64,000 bases of DNA from Modestobacter lapidis (GTDB lineage Bacteria > Actinomycetota > Actinomycetes > Mycobacteriales > Geodermatophilaceae), in NCBI GenBank assembly GCA_019779905.1, contig JABAKE010000018.1:25887-89886 (forward strand), in the 5' to 3' direction. Position numbers and translations under genes: made by a program. The notes under the pieces are model-generated. The model worked only from the letters and a program-made list of their open reading frames with translations. It was not told where the DNA came from and did no database searches. This document shows, one piece after another, positions 28,064 to 36,369 of the stretch (positions are counted from its first letter, which is position 1; each line of letters starts with the position of its first letter).

Positions 28064-29827
28064 ATGCGGATCAGCTGGACGGCGCCGGAGGTGGCCACCC
28101 CGCGGGTGATCGCCCGGACCGCCGGACTGCTCACCGCGCTGGGTGGCCTGGCGGCAGTGGTGCTGGTTCTCGGCTCGCCGGGTGGGCTGGCCGCCGTCCA
28201 TCCGGGGGTGGTCGCGATCGCGCCGGTCACGATGGGGCTGGGCGTGGCGATCATGCGCTGGGGCGACCGTGTTCCGCGCGGCTTCTTCCACGCGCTGATC
28301 GCCTCCGGCCTGGTTGGTATCGGGTTGTTCGCCCTGATCGCGCCGACCATCGACGGCGCGGTGGCGGTGCTGGCGCTGACGGCGTTCGCCTCGATGAACT
28401 CCTTCCTCTTCTTCGCCCCGGTGTGGGCCGCGGGTTACCTGGTCGAGCTGCTGGTCATCGGCGCCGTCGTCGTGGTGCTGCGGGGTGACGTGGCGATCGG
28501 GCCGGCCGTCGTCCTCGGGATCCTGGTGCTGGGGGTGGCCGGCGTCGTGGGCGTCCTGGCCCGCCGGGCCGCCAGCGCCAGTGAGGACGCGCTCACCGGC
28601 CTGATGAACCGGCGCGGCTTCGACGAGGCGCTCGACGTCGCGGTGCGGACGGCAGTGCGCACCGGTGAACCGCTGTCGGCGGCGCTGGTCGACCTCGACC
28701 ACTTCAAGATGGTCAACGACACCCGTGGGCACGCGGCGGGTGACGAGATGCTCCGCGCGGTGGCCCGCACCTGGACGCCGCTGCTGCCGCCCGGCGCGGT
28801 CCTCGCCCGGCACGGCGGCGACGAGTTCTCGCTGCTGCTGCCCGGGCTGGACGGCGGGCAGGCGCTGGCGTCGGTCGAGCAGCTGCGGGCGGCGCTGCCG
28901 GGAATCGGCACCTCGGTGGGCGTGGCCGAGCTGGAGTCCGGTGACTCGGCGGCGCAGCTGATGCGGCGGGCGGACTCGGCGCTGTACCGGGTCAAGTCGC
29001 TGGGGCGTGGCCGGAGCGAGCTTGATGCGGGGGGCTACAGCCCGCTGGCCCGCGACCTGGTCGCGGCGCTGGCGGGCGGGCCGGGGTCGGGCCTGGCCGT
29101 GCACTTCCAGCCGGTCGTCACCCTGGCGGACGGCGAGGTGGCCGGGGTCGAGGCCCTGGTGCGCTGGACTCATCCCGACCGGGGGCCGGTGCCGCCGGGA
29201 GAGTTCGTCGCGATCGCCGAGCAGGAGGGGCTGATCGGTGCGCTGGGCGCGTTCGTCTGGGCGGTGGCGTGCCGGGATGCCCGGTCGCTGTGCGAGGCGA
29301 CCGGGCGGGAGCTGTTCCTGACGGTCAACGTGTCGGGGCTGGAGCTGGACGACGCCGACTTCCCGGAGCGGGTGCTCGCCGTCCTCGCCGAGACGGGCTG
29401 GCCGGCCGAGCGGACCGTGGTGGAGGTGACCGAGAGCCTCGTGGAGGCCGAGTCGACCCGCTCGGTGCGGGCGCTGCACGCGCTGCGGGAGCACGGCCTG
29501 CAGGTGGCGATCGACGACTTCGGCACCGGCTACTCGGCGCTGTCCCGGCTGGACACGCTGCCCACCGACTACCTGAAGCTGGACAACTCGTTCGTCTCGA
29601 CGATCACCACGTCCAGCCGGCGGGCCCGGCTGCTGCGCAGCGTGATGGCGCTGGCCGACGCGCTGGACCTGACCCTGATCGCCGAGGGCGTGGAGACCGG
29701 GGAGCAGGCCCGCACGCTGACCGCGCTGGGCTGCCCGATGGCGCAGGGCTACCTGTTCGGCCGGCCGCAGCCGGTGGATGAGCTGGTGGCGTCGCTGACC
29801 GCGCTGCCGGCGGCCGCCGGTCTCTGA
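28064..29827 (+). CDS. Membrane-bound GGDEF-EAL cyclic-di-GMP protein
   Basis: 587 residues. About five hydrophobic helices occupy residues 15-165, followed by a GGDEF domain with an intact GGDEF at 251-255 and an EAL domain with EAL at 363-365, DFGTGYSAL and EGVET. The product-inhibition RxxD site before GGDEF is not present. Both diguanylate cyclase and phosphodiesterase chemistry are therefore possible; net output is unknown. ATG 28064 is chosen over an upstream frame start (28019), which adds only shadow-like sequence. Confidence 0.9.
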   Translation: MRISWTAPEVATPRVIARTAGLLTALGGLAAVVLVLGSPGGLAAVHPGVVAIAPVTMGLGVAIMRWGDRVPRGFFHALIASGLVGIGLFALIAPTIDGAVAVLALTAFASMNSFLFFAPVWAAGYLVELLVIGAVVVVLRGDVAIGPAVVLGILVLGVAGVVGVLARRAASASEDALTGLMNRRGFDEALDVAVRTAVRTGEPLSAALVDLDHFKMVNDTRGHAAGDEMLRAVARTWTPLLPPGAVLARHGGDEFSLLLPGLDGGQALASVEQLRAALPGIGTSVGVAELESGDSAAQLMRRADSALYRVKSLGRGRSELDAGGYSPLARDLVAALAGGPGSGLAVHFQPVVTLADGEVAGVEALVRWTHPDRGPVPPGEFVAIAEQEGLIGALGAFVWAVACRDARSLCEATGRELFLTVNVSGLELDDADFPERVLAVLAETGWPAERTVVEVTESLVEAESTRSVRALHALREHGLQVAIDDFGTGYSALSRLDTLPTDYLKLDNSFVSTITTSSRRARLLRSVMALADALDLTLIAEGVETGEQARTLTALGCPMAQGYLFGRPQPVDELVASLTALPAAAGL

Positions 29828-29845
29828 CGAGTGCGCCCGGCGTGA

Positions 29846-30064
29846 CTACGCGGTGCGCTGCACCGGCTGGTGGCCGGGGTGGTCGGCCGGCGAGGCGCAG
29901 CAGGCCGGGCGGACCTCGTTGGCCGGGATGCGCTCGGCGTCCAGCCGCTTGCGGAGCCGGCGCACGGTGGTCTCGCCGCCGGTCAGGTCGTGCAGCCAGC
30001 CCTCGAGGTCACCGGTGGCCGGTGGCACGTCGTCCTGGCTGGGGCGGCCCTTTCGCGTCCACAT
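29846..30064 (-). CDS. Small hypothetical protein, 72 aa
   Basis: Family not recognised. The protein is hydrophilic, with a helical Arg-rich centre (LHDLTGGETTVRRLRKRLDAERIPANEV) and a CC pair near the C-terminus (RPACCASPADHPGH). It fills the gap between the GGDEF-EAL gene and the thioesterase gene, on the minus strand. The amino-acid mix is ordinary rather than shadow-like, but it has no clear ribosome site. Confidence 0.45.
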   Translation of the reverse strand: MWTRKGRPSQDDVPPATGDLEGWLHDLTGGETTVRRLRKRLDAERIPANEVRPACCASPADHPGHQPVQRTA

Positions 30065-30121
30065 GATCCGGTTCTCGGCAGTCCGCCCGGGCAGCGTGAC
30101 CGGCTTCCCGGTGGTGGCCCG

Positions 30122-30904
30122 TCAGCGGGCTCGGACGAGCAGCGGCTGGGACACCTCGCCGATCGATCCGCGGGCGTCGGCGAGCGTGCCGTGGCACAGG
30201 CCGATGCCGTCGGCGGCGATCTGGGTGCGGGCGGCCAGGTGCACCCATTCGCCGTCGGGCTCGCGGGTCAGGTGGGTGGTCATGCCCGGTGGGATGGACC
30301 ACCAGCTGTCGATCGGGAGCTCGGCGGAGATGCCGTTGGCTGCGTCGGCGGCGATGAGGGTGCGGTCGAGTCCGGTGAGCGGCCGGCCGGCGATGAGCGG
30401 GACGCGGACGTGGGTCCACACGTCGGCCGCGCCGGGCTGGTGCGGGGAGCCGGCGGTGTAGCGCCAGTCGAGGGCCTGCCCGAAGCCCCAGTCGGTGAGG
30501 TCGGGCAGCACCTGGGCGGACTCCTCGGGGACCGGGGGCGGCGGCGTCAGCTCGGTGACGACCGGCGGCGTCGGCCCGACGGACAGCGACCAGACCCGGG
30601 CGACGGCGACGGTGCGGCCCTCGACGGTCATCACCGCCTCGGTGAGGTCGATCCGGCGACCCGGCCGGACGGGGGAGACCTCGACGGTGAGCTCGCGGCG
30701 GGGGATCGCGCCGAAGAAGTCGACGCTGATCCGCGCCGCGCGGTGGCCTGCACCGGTTGCCCGGGCGGCGTCGGCGGCGAGGTGGGCGAGCAGTGCCGAC
30801 GGCGGTCCGCCGTGCTGGGCGCTGTGGTCCCAGGGGCTCTCGGTGGCCCGGGTCGGGGTGAAGCGGTTGTCGCCGAGCGGGAGGTAGAAGGCCTCGAGGT
30901 CCAT
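30122..30904 (-). CDS. Acyl-CoA thioesterase (TesB-like double hotdog)
   Basis: 260 residues with two hotdog halves. The first contains HGGPPSALLAHLAADA and ISVDFFGAIPRRELTVEVSPVRPGRRI; the second contains RTLIAADAANGISAELPIDSWW and a final IGEVSQPLLVR. This matches the thioesterase family that hydrolyses acyl-CoA in lipid or aromatic catabolism. ATG 30904. Same strand as the next two genes with short gaps, possibly one operon. Confidence 0.82.
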   Translation of the reverse strand: MDLEAFYLPLGDNRFTPTRATESPWDHSAQHGGPPSALLAHLAADAARATGAGHRAARISVDFFGAIPRRELTVEVSPVRPGRRIDLTEAVMTVEGRTVAVARVWSLSVGPTPPVVTELTPPPPVPEESAQVLPDLTDWGFGQALDWRYTAGSPHQPGAADVWTHVRVPLIAGRPLTGLDRTLIAADAANGISAELPIDSWWSIPPGMTTHLTREPDGEWVHLAARTQIAADGIGLCHGTLADARGSIGEVSQPLLVRAR

Positions 30905-30952
30905 GGTGGGCAGTCTGGCCGAGCGGCGTCGGCCGGCTGACCGCGGACCGGC

Positions 30953-31705
30953 TCAGGCGCCGATCGTGGCCTCGACGGTGCCCAGACCCTCGGCGCTCAC
31001 CTCGAGGTGCGCACCCGGTCGTACCCGGATCAGCCCGAGCGGCGTGCCGGTGAGGATCAGCTGGCCGGGGCGCAGGGAGAGGCCGGAGTCGGCCAGCTGC
31101 CGCGCCAGCCAGCGCACCGACCCGGCCGGCCCGCCGGGGACGCCGTCCATCGGCCCCTCCTCGACGCGGGCCCCGTCGATCCGGACGGTCAGCCGCCCGG
31201 TCAACGGCTCGTCGTCGTGCCACGGCAGCTCTGCCGCCGGGGGTGGGAGCACCACGCCGGCATGGATGCCGTTGTTGGCCACCAGCTCCTGCAGCGTCGG
31301 CGGCTGACCGCGGAAGACGTAGTTGTGCAGCTCGATCACGGGGAGGACCCGGGCGATCCGGCCGTCGTCGCCCAGGCGCACGGCCAGCTCGCCCTCGATC
31401 GCCAGCCCGTCGTGGGCGGCGGAGGAGATCTCGCTGCCGGTGGGGTGCAGCTCGGTGTCGTACAGGAAACCGCGGATCGGTCCGTCCAGGCCGAACTGCG
31501 CGCGGGTGCCCGGCCCGGTGCACCCGACCTTGTAGCCGACCACCTGCTCCTCCGGAGCGCGCAGCGCCGCCACCTCGCCCTGCACCCGGTAGGCCTCGTC
31601 GAGGCTGAGCGGGGGCCGGCCGGGGTCGGCGAAGAACGTGCCCGGCGTGCCGGCCCGGTAGTCGGCGAGCTGCCGGGCGGCCAAGGCGTGGACGAAGTCG
31701 GTCAT
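30953..31705 (-). CDS. 2-keto-4-pentenoate hydratase-like protein
   Basis: 250 residues of the FAH-fold hydratase/decarboxylase group (MhpD-like). Landmarks are GYKVGCTGPGTRAQFGLDGPIRGFL, EGELAVRLG (metal-binding acids), ELHNYVFRG, LVANNGIHAGVVL and LILTGTPLGL. Family members hydrate 2-hydroxypenta-2,4-dienoate in meta-cleavage pathways. ATG 31705 is chosen; the upstream ATG 31732 adds nine low-complexity residues. No other meta-cleavage genes are nearby. Confidence 0.84.
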   Translation of the reverse strand: MTDFVHALAARQLADYRAGTPGTFFADPGRPPLSLDEAYRVQGEVAALRAPEEQVVGYKVGCTGPGTRAQFGLDGPIRGFLYDTELHPTGSEISSAAHDGLAIEGELAVRLGDDGRIARVLPVIELHNYVFRGQPPTLQELVANNGIHAGVVLPPPAAELPWHDDEPLTGRLTVRIDGARVEEGPMDGVPGGPAGSVRWLARQLADSGLSLRPGQLILTGTPLGLIRVRPGAHLEVSAEGLGTVEATIGA

Positions 31706-31739
31706 GCCCGCACCGTTCCCCGGACCGGGCACCTGGCAA

Positions 31740-32741
31740 TCAGGTGTCCAGCCACTCCCGGACGGCGGCGCGCAGGAAGGCGAGGTCGGCCGGGTTGGTG
31801 CTGGGGTTGCCGGCGCGGTGCCCCCACACGCTGGGGATGGGGCGCAGCTCGGCCGCGGCCAGGTGCGGGAGCTCGGCGGCGTTGTCGGCGACCCGGAAGT
31901 ACAGGTCGGTCTCGCTCGGGAGCAGCAGCACGCGGGCGCGGATGGCCTGCAGTGCGCCGGTCAGGTCGCCGCCGGCGCTGATGTCGGCGTGCAGCCACGT
32001 CTGCAGCTCGGCGTACAGATCGGCCGCGGCGAGGGTGAACCGCCCCTCCCAGTCGGTGCGCAGGAACGCCTCCAGGTCGGGGGCGCCCAGCGCGGTGCGG
32101 TAGAGGCCCTGCCGGTAGAAGTCCTGGCTCAGCCCCCAGCCGGCGTAGACGTGGGCGAAGGCGCGCAGGGTGGCCTGCGGCTCGGCGGAGAAGCGGCCGC
32201 CGCCCCGGTGCTCGGGGGCGGCCTCCAGGACGCGCAGCAGGCCGGACAGGAACACCTTGTTGTGGTCGGCGGTGCGGGCGCTGCCGCAGACGACGATCGC
32301 CCGCTGCACCTCCTCGGGGTAGAGCGCGGCCCAGTGGTAGGCCTGGATCCCGCCCATCGAGAAGCCGTAGACGGCGGCGACGGTGGAGGCACCGATGTGC
32401 TCGGTGACCAGCCGGTGCTGCGCGCGCACGTTGTCGGCCGGCGTCACGACCGCCGGGTAGTCGTCGTCCTGCGAGGCGCTGCTGGATCGGCCGTTGGAGA
32501 ACAGATCCGGGACGACGACGAACCAGCGCGTCGGGTCGAGCACGCCGTCGGGGCCGATCAGCCAGGCGAGGTCGTCCGACGTCGCGCCGAAGCTGCACGG
32601 GTAGACGATCACGTTGTCCCGGGCGGCGTTGAGCGTTCCGTGGGCCTGCCAGGACAGCCGGGCGTCGCGGATCGTGCCGCCCCGCTCGACCGGCAGGTCG
32701 CCCAGTTCCAGCACGCCACGGTCCATCGGCCAGGAGGTCAT
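31740..32741 (-). CDS. MetX-like alpha/beta hydrolase (homoserine acyltransferase-related)
   Basis: 333 residues. Nucleophile elbow GFSMGGIQAYHWAALYPE (Ser128), Asp in LLPSETDLYFR and His in SVWGHRAGNP complete the triad. The layout is that of homoserine O-acetyltransferase relatives, but conserved MetX acceptor-site segments are not obvious, so this is probably a hydrolase or another acyltransferase. ATG 32741. The hydratase gene follows downstream on the same strand. Confidence 0.8.
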   Translation of the reverse strand: MTSWPMDRGVLELGDLPVERGGTIRDARLSWQAHGTLNAARDNVIVYPCSFGATSDDLAWLIGPDGVLDPTRWFVVVPDLFSNGRSSSASQDDDYPAVVTPADNVRAQHRLVTEHIGASTVAAVYGFSMGGIQAYHWAALYPEEVQRAIVVCGSARTADHNKVFLSGLLRVLEAAPEHRGGGRFSAEPQATLRAFAHVYAGWGLSQDFYRQGLYRTALGAPDLEAFLRTDWEGRFTLAAADLYAELQTWLHADISAGGDLTGALQAIRARVLLLPSETDLYFRVADNAAELPHLAAAELRPIPSVWGHRAGNPSTNPADLAFLRAAVREWLDT

Positions 32742-32808
32742 GGCCGGACGCTATCGGCGTCCTGCGACGTTCGGGTCAGCGGCAGCGTTCCCGGGAGGCC
32801 CGCGGTCG

Positions 32809-33360
32809 TTACCGGCCGGTCCGGTACCCGGCCGGACGGATCGGGATCGGCCCGACCACTGCGCCCGCCGGGTCCAGCGCGGTGACCCGGGGCGGCCGCC
32901 GCGTCCAGACGACGACCGCGCAGCCGTGCGCGGCCACCGGCACCAGCCGGTCGTCGACGCGCAGGACGGCGGCCTCCTCGGCCACGCGCAGCTCCGCCCA
33001 CCAGACCCAGCGGGCCGGGCGCCGGAGCCGGCCGGTCGAGGTCCGCGCGGTGCCACCGCCGCCGTAGCCCACCGCCGGGCTGCCCAGGTCGGCCAGCCGT
33101 GGACGGGCCTCGGTCGCCTGGTGGCCGGGGCCACCGCCGCCGCCGAGCGGCCGCCAGCCGCCGTCGGTCCGCTCCAGGCTGTGCGTCTCGAGCAGCGGGA
33201 CGCCGCTGACACCCCGGCGCAGAAACATCGTGACGGCGACGTCGCCGTCCCGGTCCACGGCCAGCGGCAGGTGCCGGACCCGCCGGCTCAGCCTTGTGTG
33301 GCTGGCCGGCGGCGCGCCTCCGAGCAGCCGGACGCTCTCGGCCAGGGCGTCGTAGCTCAC
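32809..33360 (-). CDS. Hypothetical protein, 183 aa
   Basis: Not recognised. The sequence is beta-rich and soluble (LPLAVDRDGDVAVTMFLRRG; ARWVWWAELRVAEEAAVLRVDDRLVPVAAHGCAVVVW), with a Gly-rich loop in the middle (PLGGGGGPGHQ). No signal peptide. GTG 33360 starts MSYDALAESVRLLGGAPPASH. Upstream neighbour is the AbiE remnant; downstream is the MetX-like gene on the same strand. Confidence 0.62.
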   Translation of the reverse strand: MSYDALAESVRLLGGAPPASHTRLSRRVRHLPLAVDRDGDVAVTMFLRRGVSGVPLLETHSLERTDGGWRPLGGGGGPGHQATEARPRLADLGSPAVGYGGGGTARTSTGRLRRPARWVWWAELRVAEEAAVLRVDDRLVPVAAHGCAVVVWTRRPPRVTALDPAGAVVGPIPIRPAGYRTGR

Positions 33361-33488
33361 GGCGCCGACGCTACGGGCGCGGTTCCTCCTCGCGGAAGGC
33401 GTCGGGAGCGCGCTGCTTCCGCTCGTCCTGGGCGCGCCGCCAGCGCAGAGATTTCAGTGGCTCGGCGAGCAGGCCGGCCCGGTGGTGG

Positions 33489-34041
33489 TCAGTCGTCGGG
33501 GGAGGACACGGCGCGGGCCCAGTGGGCGGCGACCTCGTTCAGTGCCACGGCCGCACCGACTTCGATGCGTCCCTGATGAGCCAGGGCGGCGAGCCACTCG
33601 CCCTCCGTGGGAGGACGCGAGAACATCCACGGCCGGACGTCCCCCGCGCACGCGGATGTGGATCGAGTCCCCGACCACCAGCACGCTGGAATCGGCGCCC
33701 CGGGTGTCGGCGAGGGCGGGCGCCCAGGCCACGCTCCCGTGCGTGCGCCGCAGACCGGCGGCCACCGCGCTCTCGATGCTCCGGCCGACGTCCCTGCGCG
33801 GGGCGGACGTGATCAGGTCGATGTCCTCGCTGAGGCGCAGGTGCGGCAGGAAGGTGCGGGAGAGTGCGGTGCCGCCGATGAACACCAGGTCGTCGACGAG
33901 GTCCGCGCGGGACAGGGCCGCCAGCACATGGCTGACGGCGTGGTCGCGGAGCACCTGCTCGTCAGCGACGCCGAACTGCTCTCGGACGTGCCGTAGCTCG
34001 GCAGGATCGAGGCTTCGCCGGGCCGGACGGCCCCGGGTCAT
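33489..34041 (-). pseudogene. Broken AbiEii-type nucleotidyltransferase toxin
   Basis: The N-terminal 150 residues are a good AbiEii toxin: MTRGRPARRSLDPAELRHVREQF, then the nucleotidyltransferase motif FIGGTALSRTFLPHLRLSEDIDLI. After IHIRVRGG (about 33650) the frame runs into nonsense, while a different frame opens with PTEGEWLAALAHQGR and a natural-looking C-terminus ending at 33489. The central region (Lys-rich core typical of about 290-residue AbiEii) is missing. So there is an internal deletion with frameshift, leaving head and tail only. ATG 34041 overlaps the AbiEi stop. Confidence 0.7.
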
Positions 34042-34679
34042 GGCTCCAGCTCCGGTTGCGGGTGGTCGGTGCGCAGCCGCTGCAACGTCCGCACCATGCG
34101 CTGGTTTCGCGCCAGTTGGTCCAGGCGCTCCGGTGCGCACCGCGGGAGCAGGGTGCGCACGGCGGCCTGGGCTTCGCCGGGCATGTCGCCGAGGGTGGGC
34201 CGCTTGGTCAGGTCCAGCACGGTCTGCTCCGGGGTGGTGACGAGCGCCGGGCCCAGATCGGTGCGCACGAGCGTCGCATCGAGAGCGTCGACGTCCCGGG
34301 TCACGAACGTAATCACGCCGGCCGGGCGGTCGAGCACCCGAAGCGGGCGGTGCTGGGCGGGGACGGCGACCATCGCCCGGGTGATCGCGCGGGGCAGGGC
34401 GCCGTGCAACCGGGCCGCGGTCAGGTGCATGAGGACGGGGACCCGCTCGCCGTACAGGGCGGTTGCTGTGCCCGCGGCCAGTGCTTCGAGGGTGGGCAGC
34501 CAGGCAGTGTCCTGGTCGTCGGGTAGGGCGTAGTAGATGCCGGGGGCGGCTCGGCGGACCCGTCCCTGTCGGGTCAGCCGGGCCAGCTGGACGTTGGGTT
34601 GCGTGTAGACGGTCGCGAGGTCCTGCGGCCGGACGGTGCGCAGCGGCGCGCGCGTCATCGCCTCGGGCAGCTCGGCCAT
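34038..34679 (-). CDS. AbiEi-family antitoxin (type IV toxin-antitoxin)
   Basis: 213 residues. N-terminal winged helix (TRAPLRTVRPQDLATVYTQPNVQLARLTRQGRVRRAAPGIYYALP) and C-terminal AbiEi domain (ALYGERVPVLMHLTAARLHGALPRA..., LVTTPEQTVLDLTKRPTLGD). AbiEi represses its own operon. ATG 34679 is preceded by TTGGAGGAATC. The gene looks intact although its toxin partner is broken; the stop overlaps the toxin ATG by 4 bp. A palindrome upstream is the likely operator. Confidence 0.82.
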   Translation of the reverse strand: MAELPEAMTRAPLRTVRPQDLATVYTQPNVQLARLTRQGRVRRAAPGIYYALPDDQDTAWLPTLEALAAGTATALYGERVPVLMHLTAARLHGALPRAITRAMVAVPAQHRPLRVLDRPAGVITFVTRDVDALDATLVRTDLGPALVTTPEQTVLDLTKRPTLGDMPGEAQAAVRTLLPRCAPERLDQLARNQRMVRTLQRLRTDHPQPELEP

Positions 34680-34703
34680 GATTCCTCCAACGGTCTGCAG
34701 AAG

Positions 34704-34720
34704 CTTATCCGTCAGATAAG
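34704..34720 (-). promoter_or_regulatory. AbiEi operator candidate
   Basis: Perfect inverted repeat CTTATC-CGTCA-GATAAG, 25 nt upstream of the AbiEi start and overlapping -10-like TACCTT/TAAGCT on the minus strand. Known AbiEi antitoxins bind inverted repeats upstream of abiE. Confidence 0.65.
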
Positions 34721-34808
34721 GTATCGGCTAGTGACGAGCTGGCCTTGAGTGCCGCTGGGCCGTGGGCGAGCGTCGGGACGCCTGGTCCCGGGATGTCGTC
34801 GTCAGGCG

Positions 34809-35687
34809 TCAGCCCAGGAACCCCAGTGGCTCGGTGACCGGGATGCCGGCGAGCGCCTGCAGGGTGAGCAGCGCCAGCAGGGCGGCGTAGCCCCCCGACA
34901 CGACGGCGACGACGCGGAACCGGGTGCCCGGATCGGCCAGTGCGGGCAGCCGGCGGGCCAGCGCCTCCAGCGCGAGCGTCAGCAGTGGTAGGGCCTGCAG
35001 GGCGTGCATGCCGACGAAGTGCGGCACGCGCAGGTCGCCGCCGGTGGTGCTCCAGCCCAGCAGGGGCAGGCCCGGGCCGTCGTCCGGAACGCCGACGGCG
35101 TGTGCGCCGGCCACCCCGGCGAAGCCGTCGAGCTGCTCGGGCGTCGGCGTCGTCATGAGGAAGGCCACCGCCATGCCGGCCAGTCCGAGCACCAGACCGG
35201 CCCGGATGGCGAGCTGCCGGGCGGCGTCGTCCGGACTGCGCCACAGCAGCGCCGCGAGGACCAGGGTGACCAGCCACACGACCGCGATCGCCGTCCCCAT
35301 GGTGGCCCACAGCGTGGTGGCCAGCGGGGAGGAGACGTTGAAGTGGCTGGTGGTGCCGGCGGCGACCGCGCCGGTGATGATCACGATCTCGACGACCAGT
35401 GCCGCGGTGATCACCCCGGCGACGATCCGGCCGGCCCGCTGGCGGCGCTCGGGCAGCCGGTCGAGCAGCCAGGCGATGGTGACGGCGTAGATGCCGATGG
35501 AGATGGCGAACTTCAGCGGTTTGAGCCAGCCGTTGCGCCCCACGATCTGCACCGGGTCGACGACCGCGAGGACGGCGGTGACCACGGCTGTGACGGCCAT
35601 CAGCGCGGCGAGGGCCAGTAGGGGGCGGTTCGCCGGCCGGGTGAACGGCGCGGGGGTGGCGGTCGGTCGGTGGTCGAGGACGGTCAC
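34809..35687 (-). CDS. Seven-helix hydrophobic membrane protein
   Basis: 292 residues with about seven or eight hydrophobic helices (LLALAALMAVTAVVTAVLAVV; LKFAISIGIYAVTIAWLL; IVAGVITAALVVEIVIITGAVAAG; and others). Family not certain. Motifs include GRNGWLKPLKFAISIG and VPHFVGMHALQALPLL, where paired His residues could bind a cofactor. It is translationally coupled (GTGA) to the MerR regulator upstream, so it is probably the regulator's target. Confidence 0.75.
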   Translation of the reverse strand: MTVLDHRPTATPAPFTRPANRPLLALAALMAVTAVVTAVLAVVDPVQIVGRNGWLKPLKFAISIGIYAVTIAWLLDRLPERRQRAGRIVAGVITAALVVEIVIITGAVAAGTTSHFNVSSPLATTLWATMGTAIAVVWLVTLVLAALLWRSPDDAARQLAIRAGLVLGLAGMAVAFLMTTPTPEQLDGFAGVAGAHAVGVPDDGPGLPLLGWSTTGGDLRVPHFVGMHALQALPLLTLALEALARRLPALADPGTRFRVVAVVSGGYAALLALLTLQALAGIPVTEPLGFLG

Positions 35688-36322
35688 GACGGGCTCCCGG
35701 GGGTGGGTCCGAACCGGCGGTGGGACTCGCTGGCCTGGGCCATCCGGCGCAGTCCGGCGAGCAGTGCGTCACCGAGCACGGTGCCGACGACGACGGTCTG
35801 GGCCGCCGTCGCTGGGCCTGCGTCGATGTTCTTGGTGATGCAGTCCAGGTCGGCGGCGGCGACGAGTTCCGCGGACTGGAGGTAGCCCGGCAGTGCGGCG
35901 GTGAGGTCCTCGCGGCCCAGTGCGCGATAGCGGTCGAGCACGGCGGCGGCCGCCGGGAGGCCGGGGTTGTCGTCGAAGACCTCCCACCCCTGTGCCCAGG
36001 CGGCATCCTTCACCTGCTGCAGCGACTCCGCCGTCGGTGGGGTGGTCGAGCGGGGGAGCGAGGCCTGCGCGATGCCCAGGGTGTCGCCGAAGGGGTGGGC
36101 CGGGTCGTCGGCGGCGGACAGCACGTCGCGCGCGGCGGCGACGCTGAGCCCGCCCACCTCGATCAGTGACCGGATCAGCTGCAGGCGGGCCAGGTGCTCC
36201 TCGCCGTACTTGGTCTGGTTGTAGCCGGTGCGCTCGCCGGCCGGCAGTAGACCTTCGCGGGCGTACCACTTGATGGACGCCGCGCTGACGCCGCTGCGGG
36301 TGGCGAGCTCCGATATGCGCAC
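35684..36322 (-). CDS. MerR-family transcriptional regulator
   Basis: 212 residues. MRISELATRSGVSAASIKWYAREGLLPAG... with ARLQLIRSLIEVGGLSV is the MerR DNA-binding head, followed by a longer C-terminal domain (DPAHPFGDTLGIAQASLP...LRRMAQASE) of unknown ligand. GTG 36322 starts the canonical head; no Shine-Dalgarno, and a promoter-like TTGACA lies upstream, so a leaderless message is possible. Overlaps the membrane protein gene by 4 bp. Confidence 0.85.
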   Translation of the reverse strand: MRISELATRSGVSAASIKWYAREGLLPAGERTGYNQTKYGEEHLARLQLIRSLIEVGGLSVAAARDVLSAADDPAHPFGDTLGIAQASLPRSTTPPTAESLQQVKDAAWAQGWEVFDDNPGLPAAAAVLDRYRALGREDLTAALPGYLQSAELVAAADLDCITKNIDAGPATAAQTVVVGTVLGDALLAGLRRMAQASESHRRFGPTPGSPS

Positions 36323-36324
36323 GG

Positions 36325-36357
36325 CGATAGTTTCGCTATCGATAGTGGGGCTGTCAA
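36325..36357 (-). promoter_or_regulatory. MerR-type promoter/operator
   Basis: On the minus strand TTGACA (36357-36352) is followed by 19 bp and AACTAT, the long spacer typical of MerR promoters. The spacer contains the palindrome CTATCGATAG (36336-36345), and CTATCG recurs just downstream. Likely autoregulation. Confidence 0.55.
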
Positions 36358-36369
36358 TAGCCGATGTCG

